Program-made: the position numbers and the translations under genes
Notes under the pieces: generated by a model
The model's database searches: none
Seen by the model: only the letters and a program-made list of their open reading frames with translations
What the model was told of the DNA's origin: nothing
Shown here: positions 19,352-30,246 of the stretch, piece by piece
How the letters are laid out: each line of letters begins with the position of its first letter
How positions within the stretch are numbered: position 1 is the first letter of the stretch
Origin: Cyanobium sp. CACIAM 14
GTDB lineage: Bacteria; Cyanobacteriota; Cyanobacteriia; PCC-6307; Cyanobiaceae
Direction of reading: 5' to 3'
Assembly: GCA_000708525.1 (NCBI GenBank)
Contig: JMRP01000004.1
Span: 1 to 64,000, forward strand
DNA length: 64,000 bases

Positions 19352-20632
19352 TTGACTGCCACCCTTTCCCGCTCCACCTTCACTGGCCTGCGCTGCAAGG
19401 AATGTGGTCATCCCTACGAGGCCGGAGCCCGTCACGTCTGTGAAGACGTCTGCTTCGGTCCGCTTGAGGTCGTCTATGACTACGACACCATCCGCAGCCG
19501 GGTCAGCCGCGCCACGATCGAAGCCGGCCCTGCCTCGATCTGGCGCTACCGCGAATTTCTTCCCATCGAAGGGGAACCGATCGACGTTGGCACCGGGTTC
19601 ACGCCCCTGCTCAGGGCCGATCGCCTGGCCCGCCGTCTCGGCCTCTCCTCGCTCTACATCAAGAACGACGGGGTCAACATGCCCACCCTCTCCTTCAAGG
19701 ACCGGGTGGTGTCGGTGGCTCTCACCCGGGCCCGTGAGCTGGGCTTCTCCACGGTCAGCTGCGCCTCCACCGGCAACCTGGCCAACTCCACTGCCGCCAT
19801 CGCCGCCCACGCCGGCCTGGAGTGCTGCGTGTTCATCCCCAGCGATCTGGAGCTGGGCAAGGTGCTCGGCACCCTCATCTACAACCCCACCCTGATGGCG
19901 GTGAAGGGCAATTACGACCAGGTGAACCGCCTCTGCTCCGAGGTGGCGAACACCTACGGCTGGGGTTTCGTCAACATCAACCTGCGGCCCTACTACTCCG
20001 AAGGCTCCAAGACCCTTGGCTATGAGGTGATCGAGCAGCTGGGCTGGCAACTCCCCGATCACATCGTCGCCCCCTTGGCCTCCGGTTCCCTGTTCACCAA
20101 GATCCGCAAGGGCTTCGACGAATTCATCAAGGTGGGACTGGTCGACGAGAAGCCGGTGCGCTTCAGCGGTGCTCAGGCCGAGGGTTGCTCCCCCATCGCC
20201 CAGGCCTTCGCCGCCGGTCGCGACTTCATCACCCCGGTCAAGCCCCACACGATCGCCAAGTCGATCGCCATCGGCAATCCCGCCGACGGCCCCTATGCCA
20301 TCGACATCGCCAACCGTACCGGCGGCAGCATCGCCTCCGTCACCGATGAGGAAATCGTCGACGGCATCAAGCTGCTGGCCGAACTGGAGGGGGTGTTCAC
20401 CGAAACCGCCGGAGGCACCACCATCGCGGTGCTGAAGAAGCTGGTGGAACAGGGCAGGATCGATCCCTCCGAAACCACCGTCGCCTACATCACCGGCAAC
20501 GGCCTCAAGACCACCGAGGCCGTGGCCTCCTGCATCGGTGAGCCCCTGGTGATCGAGGCCCAGCTCGACAGCTTCAACAGCGCCTGGGAGCGGGCCCAGG
20601 CGGCCCACCGGAGCCCTGCCGCGTCACGCTGA
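19352..20632 (+). CDS. thrC: Threonine synthase
   Basis: The 426-residue PLP enzyme starts at TTG, fixed by the conserved Cys-containing N-terminus ([21 protein letters not shown]). The PLP lysine is in [11 protein letters not shown] near residue 113, with the phosphate-binding and Asn region following ([16 protein letters not shown]). It converts O-phosphohomoserine to threonine. The N-terminal zinc-ribbon-like CxxC pair belongs to the long cyanobacterial form. It is followed by a MoaD/ThiS-like gene 37 bases later. Confidence 0.95.
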   Translation: MTATLSRSTFTGLRCKECGHPYEAGARHVCEDVCFGPLEVVYDYDTIRSRVSRATIEAGPASIWRYREFLPIEGEPIDVGTGFTPLLRADRLARRLGLSSLYIKNDGVNMPTLSFKDRVVSVALTRARELGFSTVSCASTGNLANSTAAIAAHAGLECCVFIPSDLELGKVLGTLIYNPTLMAVKGNYDQVNRLCSEVANTYGWGFVNINLRPYYSEGSKTLGYEVIEQLGWQLPDHIVAPLASGSLFTKIRKGFDEFIKVGLVDEKPVRFSGAQAEGCSPIAQAFAAGRDFITPVKPHTIAKSIAIGNPADGPYAIDIANRTGGSIASVTDEEIVDGIKLLAELEGVFTETAGGTTIAVLKKLVEQGRIDPSETTVAYITGNGLKTTEAVASCIGEPLVIEAQLDSFNSAWERAQAAHRSPAASR

Positions 20633-20669
20633 ACGCTCTTTTCCTCCCTGCTCTCTCCCGTCCGTTGCC

Positions 20670-20945
20670 ATGGCGATCCAGGTCCTGATTCCCACTCCCC
20701 TGCAGAAATTCACCAACGACGAGGCCAGCGTCAGCCTCGAGGCCACCAGCATCGACGGCCTGCTGCAGGCTCTCGAAGTCCGCTTCCCCGGCATCCAGTC
20801 CCGCCTCTGCGATGAGAACGGCAAGCTGCGCCGCTTCCTCAACCTCTACGTGAACAGCGAGGACATCCGTTTTCTCGACAACCAGGCCACCGCGCTCAGC
20901 GACGGCGACGAGGTGAGCATCGTGCCCGCTGTGGCGGGAGGCTGA
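20670..20945 (+). CDS. MoaD/ThiS-family ubiquitin-like sulfur carrier
   Basis: The 91-residue beta-grasp protein ends in VAGG, the C-terminal diglycine that is adenylated and thiocarboxylated in MoaD, ThiS and CysO. The [19 protein letters not shown] start and [14 protein letters not shown] end are typical of the MoaD/ThiS superfamily. Placement right after thrC suggests a CysO-like role in sulfur amino acid metabolism rather than molybdopterin or thiamine synthesis, but that is inference from position only. Confidence 0.88.
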   Translation: MAIQVLIPTPLQKFTNDEASVSLEATSIDGLLQALEVRFPGIQSRLCDENGKLRRFLNLYVNSEDIRFLDNQATALSDGDEVSIVPAVAGG

Positions 20946-21993
20946 GTCCCGGACTCCGGCGCAGTCCGTTGCCACGCACACGCTGCCGCCATCCCGAATT
21001 CCATAGTCTTTCGTACCCATACGCCACCCCACCATGGAACCGATCCAGGCCCCTCGCCCCCCGGTTCCCGCCGGCGTCGACACCCCACCGTCTCCTGGCG
21101 GGGGTGGCCCTCCCCACGACTGGCGGGCGGCCACTCAGCTCTTCGACTATCGGCAGGCTGCCAATCCGATCCGTCCCGGCCTCACCGAGCCGATCCCGGA
21201 AGGCCGCTGGGGACCCGACCTGCACGCCACCGGGCCGACGGCGATCCTGCCCCTCGACCTCAGTGCCCGCCTGGGCTGTCCGTCGCCGGCGACCAGCCCA
21301 GCCCTCTCCGCCAACTTCGTGCGGATCCTCGCAGGCGAATCCATTGGCGTGGCCACCAACGCCACCAGCTCACTGTTCTACGTGTTTCGGGGAGCAGGCC
21401 GCTGCCTCTGCCCCGCGAGCCGTCAGCGTGACCCTCTTCAACTGAAGTGGAGCCAGGGGGATCTGTTCGTGCTGCCGGCCGGCCTCGCCCCGCGGCTCGA
21501 AGCTTCCGCGGAAAGCGTTCTCTACTGGGTCCATGACGGGCCCCTGCTCACCTTCCTTGGGGTGCAGGCCGAAACCGCCCGTTTCGCACCCAGCCATTAC
21601 CCCGCCGCCTGGTTGGACGAGGAGCTGGCGGCGCTGGCGGCCGATCCCAGCAGCGCACGCAGCAACCGCCTCAGCCTGTTGCTGGCCAACCGGGAGCTGC
21701 CGGCGAGTCGCACCGTGACCCACACCCTCTGGGCCATGTACGGCCTGGTTCCGGCCGGTGCCGTTCAGCCGCCCCACCGCCACCAGTCGGTGGCCCTCGA
21801 CCTGGTGATCGACTGCCAGCCGGGGTGCGCCACCCTTTCCGGTCCCGATCTGAACCCCGATGGCACCATCCGCAATCCCGTGCGGATGGAGTGGGAGCCT
21901 GGCGCGGCCTTCGTGACGCCGCCGGGCCACTGGCATTCCCACGTCAACGAGAGCGGTCACCCTGCCCGCCTCCTGCCGATTCAGGATGCCGGT

Positions 21994-23946
<1,953 letters not shown>

Positions 23947-24027
23947 CCCATGCAGGAATCGACTGTAGCGATTTGACGAAAGTCGAGTCGGCGGCGGAAG
24001 ATCTTCCTTTGGCAGTGAGATGGCTGG

Positions 24028-24210
24028 ATGGCCGTACCGAAGAAGAAGACCTCCAAAGGCAAGCGCAACCAGCGTCATGCTCACTGGAAGGCGAAGGCCG
24101 GTGACGCGGCCCGCAGGGCCATGTCGCTCGGCAAGGCTGTGCTGAGTGGCCGGGCGCAGGGCTTCGTCTATCCGATCTCCGAGGACGCCGAGAGCGGCGA
24201 GGAGAGCTGA
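24028..24210 (+). CDS. rpmF: 50S ribosomal protein L32
   Basis: The 60-residue protein begins [20 protein letters not shown], the standard bL32 N-terminus. The Cys positions of zinc-binding L32 variants are absent, so this is the zinc-independent form. It is divergent from the FtsH-like gene with 81 bases between starts and faces the convergent ycf20 gene downstream. Confidence 0.95.
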   Translation: MAVPKKKTSKGKRNQRHAHWKAKAGDAARRAMSLGKAVLSGRAQGFVYPISEDAESGEES

Positions 24211-24337
24211 GACTGCAGGCAGGGCTCGGACGCCGAGGGCTCGCGACACCAGGGAGCCGGCGCTGCCTCTCCCCGGTGAGGGCCCTGCGGAGGGAAGCCC
24301 CCCATGGTTTCCCGTGCTGTCTGATGCCCCCGGCGGC

Positions 24338-24688
24338 TCAGCTTCCCAGCTTGAATGCTTCCAGCACCACCGCATAGGTGGCCCCGATCCGCAGGTTGTC
24401 GAGCACCACCCATCCCAGAGAGGGGTCGCTTCCCACCATTCGGGTGCGCAGCCGCACCATCACCTCCACCAGCAGGGCGAACGCCAGCACCACCCCCGGC
24501 CGGCCGCCCGGAGCACTGGAGAGCAGCAGACTGGTGAGGTTCTGGCCGCCGAGGTAGCCCAGCAGCAGGGCCAGGGCCGCCACGCTTCCGGAGCGCCAGC
24601 TCCGTCGAACCTGAGCGACAAGGGCGCTGCCCAGCCTGTTGAGCAGCCCCTGGAGCCGGGTCTGCTGCTGCATGGGTGGGCGGGTCAT
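24338..24688 (-). CDS. ycf20: Ycf20-like protein (DUF565)
   Basis: The 116-residue membrane protein has two hydrophobic segments (AALALLLGYLGGQNLTSLLL and VVLAFALLVEVMVRL) and ends NLRIGATYAVVLEAFKLGS, the C-terminal signature I associate with Ycf20/DUF565. Plastid-encoded and nuclear homologues have been linked to non-photochemical quenching. It overlaps the phosphatase gene by four bases (ATGA), so the two are probably co-transcribed. Confidence 0.88.
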   Translation of the reverse strand: MTRPPMQQQTRLQGLLNRLGSALVAQVRRSWRSGSVAALALLLGYLGGQNLTSLLLSSAPGGRPGVVLAFALLVEVMVRLRTRMVGSDPSLGWVVLDNLRIGATYAVVLEAFKLGS

Positions 24689-25446
24689 GGGGGCTCAAGC
24701 AGCTGCTGCAGCCAGGAGAGCGTCACCTGGCCGCCGGGACAAGGTGGGCCTCGGCGCACGACGATCCCGCCGGCCGTCTCCTCCAGATTCTCGATGAGCG
24801 CCCGGGCGGCGGCGAAGGCGTCGGTTGGTGTGCGGCGGGAGGCTTCGCTCAGGCAGACCAGACAGGGAAGGCCGGCGCCGCTGGCCGCAGCCAGACCCGC
24901 AGGCGAATCCTCCACCACCAGCACGGTCCGGCGGTCGGCTCCCAGGCGATCCAGCGCCAGGCGGTAGGCCTCGGGATCGGGTTTCTTGCGGCTCACGTCC
25001 TCCCCGCAGATCCAGAAGGCGAAGGCCTCGGGCACCGGCGGTGGGACGGTCTTCAGCAGCGCCTCCACGGCGCCCCTGCCGCTGGTGGTGACCAGGGCCT
25101 GACGCAGACCGGCCGCCGCCGCCGCGGCCACCAGCCGGCCCACCCCCGGACGCAGGACCAGGCCGCCCTGCCTCACCAGCTCCGCGTAGAGGGCCTGCTT
25201 GCGCTCCTGCAGGGCTTCCACACGCTCCCGTTCGGGCTCCCGGCCTTCCACCTGTCGGAGGAAGCTGGCGATCCGTTCCCGACCCCCGCTCACGGCCAGC
25301 AGTTGGCCGTAGGTGTCGCGATCCCATCGCCAGGGCAGGCCGGCCGCCTCGAAGCTGCGGTTGAAGGCCACACGATGGCCTTCGAATTCCGTTTCGGCCA
25401 GGGTGCCGTCCACATCCCAGAGCAGGGCCGACAGGGCCTGGACCAT
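24685..25446 (-). CDS. HAD-IA hydrolase, CbbY-like phosphatase
   Basis: The 253-residue protein starts at ATG (MVQALSALLW; a GTG four codons earlier is possible). HAD motif I is LWDVDGTLAE with the nucleophile Asp, motif II is the Thr/Ser in ALVTTSGRG, the Lys is in SRKKPDPEAY and motif IV is VVEDSPAGLAAA. It is of the CbbY/xylulose-1,5-bisphosphatase type, clearing Rubisco inhibitor sugars. The specific substrate is inferred from family resemblance. It is transcribed before ycf20. Confidence 0.87.
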   Translation of the reverse strand: MVQALSALLWDVDGTLAETEFEGHRVAFNRSFEAAGLPWRWDRDTYGQLLAVSGGRERIASFLRQVEGREPERERVEALQERKQALYAELVRQGGLVLRPGVGRLVAAAAAAGLRQALVTTSGRGAVEALLKTVPPPVPEAFAFWICGEDVSRKKPDPEAYRLALDRLGADRRTVLVVEDSPAGLAAASGAGLPCLVCLSEASRRTPTDAFAAARALIENLEETAGGIVVRRGPPCPGGQVTLSWLQQLLEPP

Positions 25447-25480
25447 CGCTCTTCGCACGCAGCCCGGCGCAGACTAGAGG

Positions 25481-27445
25481 GTGCGCGCCGGAACCCCGGC
25501 CCCCACAATGCGGAGGCCCCGCCTGCCGCCCGTGCTCTCCGCCGCCGATGAGAGACGCTGGTTGCTGCCCTCGCCGCTGGACCATCGCCATGCCACGGCT
25601 GTGGCGGAGGCCGGGGCCGATCTGCCCGAGGAACTGCTGGCGATCCTCTGCCGACGCGGTCTGCAGACGCCCGACGCGGTACGCGCTCTGCTCGATCCCG
25701 AGCCGGCCCCGGATGCGATGGGCCATTTCCCCGACCTGGCGGCGGCGGTGGAGCGGCTCGCGCAGGCCTGCCAGGGGGCGGAGGCGGTGGCCATCTGCGG
25801 GGATTACGACGCCGACGGCATGACCAGCACCGCCCTCCTGGTGGGTGTGCTGCAGCGGCTCGGGGCCAGACCCCGGGCCGCCATCCCGAGCCGCCTGGAG
25901 GAGGGCTACGGACTCAACGTCGCCATGGTGGAGGGACTGGCCGCCGAGGGGGTGCGGCTGCTGATCACCGTGGACAACGGCGTGGCGGCCAGCGAGGCCC
26001 TCGAGCGCGCCCACGCCCTGGCCGTGGAGGTGATCCTCACCGACCACCACACCCTCCCCCCCCAGCTGCCGCCGCACCTGGCCCTGCTGCATCCGGCGGT
26101 CACCCCCGGCGACTCTCCCTACCGGGGGCTGGCCGGCGTGGGTCTGGCCCATGTGCTGGCGACGGCTCTCTGCCGGCGGCTGCGACATCGCCATGGGCTG
26201 GAGATTGCCCTCAATCTGTTCTGCATCGGCACCATCGCCGACATGGCTCCACTGGCCGGCGTGAACCGCCGCTGGCTGCTCGATGGACTCCCCCTGCTCG
26301 GCCGGACCCCGCTTCCCGGCCTTCAGGCCCTGCAGCAGCTGGCGGGAGTGGAGAAGCACTGGGTGGATGCCGAGGCGGTCGGGTTCCAGCTGGCTCCGAG
26401 GATCAACGCGGTGGGCCGGCTGGGAGATCCCCAGCTGGTGGTGGATCTGCTCACCACCGAGGATCCGGAGCGGGCCCACGAGCTGGCCCGCGCCTGCGAG
26501 GCCCTCAACCGGCAGCGGCGGGACCTCTGCAGCTCCATCGAGGCGGAGGCCCTGGCCCTGCTGGAGGCGGACGGTCCGCAGCGGCCCGCCTTCCTGTTGC
26601 TGGCCCAGGGCCACTGGCATCCCGGCGTGATCGGCATCGTTGCCGCTCGGCTGGTGGAGCGCTTCGGCCGCCCCGTCGCCCTGCTGGCCGGCGAGGGAGG
26701 CGGCCGGCTGCGGGCCTCGGTGCGTGCACCGAAGGGATTTGCCGTCGACGAGGCCCTGATGGCCTGCGCCGAACTGCTGGAGCGGCACGGGGGCCATCCG
26801 GCAGCGGGTGGCTTCACCGTGCGCGCTGAGAACGTCGGCGCCCTGCACGATCGCCTCGAGGGCCTCGCCCGGCACTGGCTGGAGGCGGTGGGTGACGGGC
26901 GCGCGGTGGAACCGGAAGCCCTGCTGCGGCTGGAGCGTATCGACCGGGACTTCTGGCGTCAGTTGCAACGCCTGGCGCCCTTCGGCAGCGGCCATCCCAC
27001 CCCGCTCTTCTGGAGCAGTCGCTGCCAGCTGCTGGAGCAGAAGTGGCTGCGGGGCGGCCATCTGCAGCTCCAGCTCGGCCAGGGGGAGGCGCGGCTTCGG
27101 GCGATCGCCTGGCGCTGGCAGGGGCCCGGCCAGTGGGACGGGCCGGTGGACGTGGCCTACCGGCTCAGGCGCGACGAATGGCAGGGGGTGGAGCGGTTCC
27201 AGCTGGACGTGGAAGCCATCCGCTGCAGCGGCACCGAGGAGGTGGTTCTGCAGCGGCGAGATCGCACCTACTGGTGCCGTCGCCAGGGGGACACCCTGGT
27301 GATCCGCAACGCCGCGGGCGAGGAGCTGCGATCCCCTGTCCGCGCCGTCGCCGCGGAACGCGGCGTCCTGGAGGATGGGCACCATCCCTATGTTCAGGGT
27401 CTGCTGCGGGACGCGGCCATGGCCCTGGGGATGGTGAGCGGATGA
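25481..27445 (+). CDS. recJ: Single-stranded-DNA-specific exonuclease RecJ
   Basis: The 654-residue protein starts at GTG, with an ATG nine codons later as the alternative. The DHH phosphoesterase motifs are present: CGDYDADGMTS, VDNGVAA, LTDHHTLP, and the DHHA1 motif GGHPAAGGF near residue 440. The C-terminal part is the OB-like DNA-binding domain. RecJ degrades 5' single-stranded DNA in recombination and mismatch repair. Its TGA overlaps the ClC start (ATGA). Confidence 0.95.
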   Translation: MRAGTPAPTMRRPRLPPVLSAADERRWLLPSPLDHRHATAVAEAGADLPEELLAILCRRGLQTPDAVRALLDPEPAPDAMGHFPDLAAAVERLAQACQGAEAVAICGDYDADGMTSTALLVGVLQRLGARPRAAIPSRLEEGYGLNVAMVEGLAAEGVRLLITVDNGVAASEALERAHALAVEVILTDHHTLPPQLPPHLALLHPAVTPGDSPYRGLAGVGLAHVLATALCRRLRHRHGLEIALNLFCIGTIADMAPLAGVNRRWLLDGLPLLGRTPLPGLQALQQLAGVEKHWVDAEAVGFQLAPRINAVGRLGDPQLVVDLLTTEDPERAHELARACEALNRQRRDLCSSIEAEALALLEADGPQRPAFLLLAQGHWHPGVIGIVAARLVERFGRPVALLAGEGGGRLRASVRAPKGFAVDEALMACAELLERHGGHPAAGGFTVRAENVGALHDRLEGLARHWLEAVGDGRAVEPEALLRLERIDRDFWRQLQRLAPFGSGHPTPLFWSSRCQLLEQKWLRGGHLQLQLGQGEARLRAIAWRWQGPGQWDGPVDVAYRLRRDEWQGVERFQLDVEAIRCSGTEEVVLQRRDRTYWCRRQGDTLVIRNAAGEELRSPVRAVAAERGVLEDGHHPYVQGLLRDAAMALGMVSG

Positions 27446-28872
27446 GGCATCCCAGGGGGGCACTGAGCTCTCTGGTTCAGCTGGTGGCCCTGGGGGGGCT
27501 GGTGGGGGCGGCCTGCTGGCCTCTCAACCGCATCGACGACATTCAGGATCGACTGCTCTCCGTCCTGCCGGCCTTCCGCAGCGGCCCCTGGAGTGCCGCG
27601 GCTCTGCTGCTGGTCCTCGCACCGATGGCCGTGCTGCCACTGCTGCTCTGGCTGCAACAGGGAACGCTCCGCCGCGGTGCCGGATCGGGCATCCCCCAGG
27701 TGATGCTGTGCCTGGACGACCCCCACCGGGCCTCCCGCCTGCTCACTGCCCGTCCCACCCTGGAGCGGGTGGGGCTCTGGAGTCTGGCCAGCCTGGCCCT
27801 TCTCCCCCTGGGCCGGGAAGGGCCGGTGGTGGCGGTCGGCGCCGCGGTCGGTCAGGCCGTGCTGCGGCGCTGGCCCAGCCTGCTGCGCCGCGCCAGCCGC
27901 CGCCATCTGCTGGCCGGAGCCGCGGGAGCCGGCCTGGCCGGTGGCTTCAACACCCCCTTGATGGGGATGCTGTTCATGGTGGAGGAACTCACCGGCAGCT
28001 TTCACATGCGGCTCGTCTGGCCGGCGCTGCTGATGGCCAGTGGAGCCTCCCTGGTGAGCCGGCTGGGGGGACAACCGATGTTCGCTCTGGGGCTCAACGC
28101 CAGTCCGGTGGGGGAGGCCGAGCAGCTGCTCTGGGCGATCCCCATCGGCCTGGGAGGCGGGCTGCTCGGGGGTGGCTTCGCCAGGCTGCTGGTGCTGTCC
28201 ACGGGCCGGATGGCGCCTCTGGCACGCCGCCATCCCCTGGCCATCGGACTCGTCCTGGGGGTTGGGCTCACGGCGCTGGCCCTGATCACCGGCGGAGCCA
28301 GTGGCGGGGATGGCGAGACTCTGATGCGCCGGATCCTCGATCAGGAGGGCGATACGCCGATCGACTGGACCTGGCTGGTGCTGCTGGGTTCGAGGCTGGT
28401 GGCACCGCTGCTGCCCCTTTCCGCCGGGGTCCCCGGGGGGTTGATCGACCCGGCCTTCACACTCGGGGGTGTCTTTGGTGCGGGGGTGCTGAGTTCGGTC
28501 TCCGGAGATCCCCACCTGGGGCTGGCCCTGGGCATGGCAGCCGGTCTGGCGGGCGCCACCCAGCTGCCGGTGATGACCATCGCCTTCTCCGTGCGCATGG
28601 CCGGCGATCAGCAGCTCCTGGCCGGTCTGGTGGCTACCGCGGTGATCGCCGCCTACACGGGCCGTCTGGTGCAACGACGGCCCGTTTACCACGCCCTGGC
28701 CGACCTCATGGCGCAGGCCGGCTCAGAGGGCGCCCCGGCGGTAGAAGAGGATGAAGATCACGGCCGGGCCGGCCAGGGTGATCAGGGCCAGGGCGCCGAA
28801 ATTGGAGATGAGATGGAAGTCGATACCCATGATGCGGCAGCTGGCGAACGGGAGGATCGGCTGGGAGTGTAA
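27442..28872 (+). CDS. ClC family chloride channel / transporter
   Basis: The 476-residue polytopic membrane protein carries the ClC signatures GAGSGIPQ (near residue 75), GREGPVV (near 125, including the gating glutamate) and GGLIDPAF (near 330, a variant of GxFxP). It should move chloride, possibly in exchange for protons, across the plasma or thylakoid membrane. It starts on the recJ stop codon. The last ~50 residues form a very acidic, Gly/Asp/Glu-rich tail that is antisense to psb30. Confidence 0.9.
   Translation: MRHPRGALSSLVQLVALGGLVGAACWPLNRIDDIQDRLLSVLPAFRSGPWSAAALLLVLAPMAVLPLLLWLQQGTLRRGAGSGIPQVMLCLDDPHRASRLLTARPTLERVGLWSLASLALLPLGREGPVVAVGAAVGQAVLRRWPSLLRRASRRHLLAGAAGAGLAGGFNTPLMGMLFMVEELTGSFHMRLVWPALLMASGASLVSRLGGQPMFALGLNASPVGEAEQLLWAIPIGLGGGLLGGGFARLLVLSTGRMAPLARRHPLAIGLVLGVGLTALALITGGASGGDGETLMRRILDQEGDTPIDWTWLVLLGSRLVAPLLPLSAGVPGGLIDPAFTLGGVFGAGVLSSVSGDPHLGLALGMAAGLAGATQLPVMTIAFSVRMAGDQQLLAGLVATAVIAAYTGRLVQRRPVYHALADLMAQAGSEGAPAVEEDEDHGRAGQGDQGQGAEIGDEMEVDTHDAAAGEREDRLGV
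28723..28830 (-). CDS. psb30: Photosystem II reaction center protein Psb30 (Ycf12)
   Basis: A 35-residue single-span protein starts [16 protein letters not shown] and ends [10 protein letters not shown]. This is the Psb30/Ycf12 sequence of picocyanobacteria: one membrane helix followed by the basic RRG end. It sits at the periphery of photosystem II near cytochrome b559. The gene lies entirely on the opposite strand of the ClC tail. It is divergent from the YkgJ gene. Confidence 0.93.
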   Translation of the reverse strand: MGIDFHLISNFGALALITLAGPAVIFILFYRRGAL

Positions 28873-28975
28873 GCCGGTCCTCGCGCCAGGCGGATCCCCG
28901 GCCCGGCACCCGTGATCGGTTGTGATGACGGGGCCTCGCCATGGCCGGGGAGGGCCGCGACGGCTGGGGATGTGA

Positions 28976-29371
28976 GTGAATGGAGGACGCCATCCTGCGA
29001 GCTCCGCCCTCTTGCCCCGTCCAGAGCACTGGCAGTGCATCAGCGGCTGCGGCTCGTGCTGTCGGCTCGATCCCTCCCTGCGCGGCGATGCGATCGACGC
29101 CCTCGATGCCGACCAGCGGCAGCGCTATCTCGCCATGGTGGGAACTGACGGCTGGTGCATCCATTTCGACACCGGCTCCCGCCGCTGCCGCATCTACGAC
29201 GAACGCCCCGACTTCTGCCGGGTGGAGCAGCTGGTCGCTCTGTTCGGACGCCCCGGCGACGACCTCGAGGCCCTGGCCATCGCCTCCTGCAAGCAGCAGA
29301 TCAGGGCCGAGCAGGGGGGGCGCGACAAGGTGATGCACCGATTTCTGCGCACGATCCGCCCCCAGCCATGA
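28976..29371 (+). CDS. YkgJ family cysteine-cluster protein
   Basis: The 131-residue protein starts at GTG. The cluster is CISGCGSCC at residues 22-30, followed by single cysteines in [20 protein letters not shown] and ASCKQQ. This is the YkgJ (formerly UPF0153) arrangement thought to bind zinc or iron, of unknown function. Its stop overlaps the next gene by four bases (ATGA), linking it to the putative manganese exporter pair. Confidence 0.9.
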   Translation: MNGGRHPASSALLPRPEHWQCISGCGSCCRLDPSLRGDAIDALDADQRQRYLAMVGTDGWCIHFDTGSRRCRIYDERPDFCRVEQLVALFGRPGDDLEALAIASCKQQIRAEQGGRDKVMHRFLRTIRPQP

Positions 29372-29706
29372 GCAGCTCCCCAGAAGCCCCGGAGCCGTCG
29401 GCCTGGCTGACGGTCTTCCTCACCACCGCCACCACGGTCTTTCTCGCCGAGCTGGGCGACAAGACCCAGCTGGCGGCCCTCCTGCTCTCGGCCCAGTCCG
29501 GTCAGCCGCTCACGGTGTTCCTCGGGGCCTCCCTCGCCCTGATCTGCTCCAGCCTGGTGGGTGTGCTGCTGGGCCGGTGGCTCTCCACCATGATGCCGCC
29601 CCACCAACTGGAGCGGGCGGCTGGTCTGCTGATGGTGGCCCTGGGGCTGTGGCTGGGACGTCAGGCGGTGCTTCACATCGCCCCCCAGCATCTGCTGCCC
29701 TCCTGA
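29368..29706 (+). CDS. UPF0016 half-transporter (TMEM165/GDT1 family), first of a pair
   Basis: The 112-residue protein has three hydrophobic segments and one FLAELGDKTQLAA motif, the ExGDK motif that appears twice in full-length UPF0016 proteins. A half-size protein implies that it pairs with the next gene to form the full exchanger. Cyanobacterial homologues (Mnx and half-size versions) export manganese from the cytoplasm to the thylakoid lumen or periplasm. Confidence 0.92.
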   Translation: MSSSPEAPEPSAWLTVFLTTATTVFLAELGDKTQLAALLLSAQSGQPLTVFLGASLALICSSLVGVLLGRWLSTMMPPHQLERAAGLLMVALGLWLGRQAVLHIAPQHLLPS

Positions 29707-29783
29707 AACCCCTCCATCCCCGCGCGGCAGCGCCGGAGTGCCCCCCCCTCTCGCCCTGCGATCCCTCCCGCCCCGCAAGCGCC

Positions 29784-30137
29784 ATGCAGCTCGCCCTTCT
29801 CGCCTCCACCTTCGCCACCGTCTTCCTGGCGGAACTCGGTGACAAGACCCAGCTGGCCATCGTCAGCATCAGCGGCACCTCCAGCCGGCCCGGGGCCGTC
29901 TTCGCCGGCAGCGCCTGCGCCCTGGTCCTGGCCAGCCTGGTGGGGGCCGGGGCCGGGGGATCGCTCTCCTCCGTGATTCCCACCGATGCTCTCCAGCTGG
30001 CGGCGGCCGCCGGCTTCCTCATTCTCGGCACCCGTCTGATCGTGCTCTCCCGGCAGGGGGAGAACAGCCCCGCCACGGTGGCCCAGGCCGTCAGCCCCGA
30101 TGCCGCCGGGGAGGCCGCCGACACCCCCGCTCCCTAG
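29784..30137 (+). CDS. UPF0016 half-transporter (TMEM165/GDT1 family), second of a pair
   Basis: The 117-residue protein again carries FLAELGDKTQLAI, three hydrophobic segments and an Ala/Pro-rich tail. The two neighbouring genes differ in sequence outside the motif, so they would make a heteromeric transporter with opposite topology. 77 noncoding bases separate them. Mn2+ (or Ca2+) exchange is inferred from family knowledge. Confidence 0.92.
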   Translation: MQLALLASTFATVFLAELGDKTQLAIVSISGTSSRPGAVFAGSACALVLASLVGAGAGGSLSSVIPTDALQLAAAAGFLILGTRLIVLSRQGENSPATVAQAVSPDAAGEAADTPAP

Positions 30138-30246
30138 AGTCCCCGGACCGGCCATCAGCCTGGGGGCCGCCGTCTCCCCGGGCCGGTTCGGACCACACCG
30201 CCACCGCGCTGCCACGCCGGCGCCACCCTCTGCGCATTCCCATCTG

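Noticed and set aside
17204-20608. Very long minus-strand frame of over 1100 codons across UPF0182 and thrC
   Set aside because: It is a shadow of high-GC codon bias. The UPF0182 frame on the same strand and thrC on the plus strand both encode recognised families.
23947-24078. Upstream extension of the FtsH-like gene giving a hydrophobic segment
   Set aside because: It is the exact antisense of the conserved start of rpmF, so the hydrophobic run is probably accidental.
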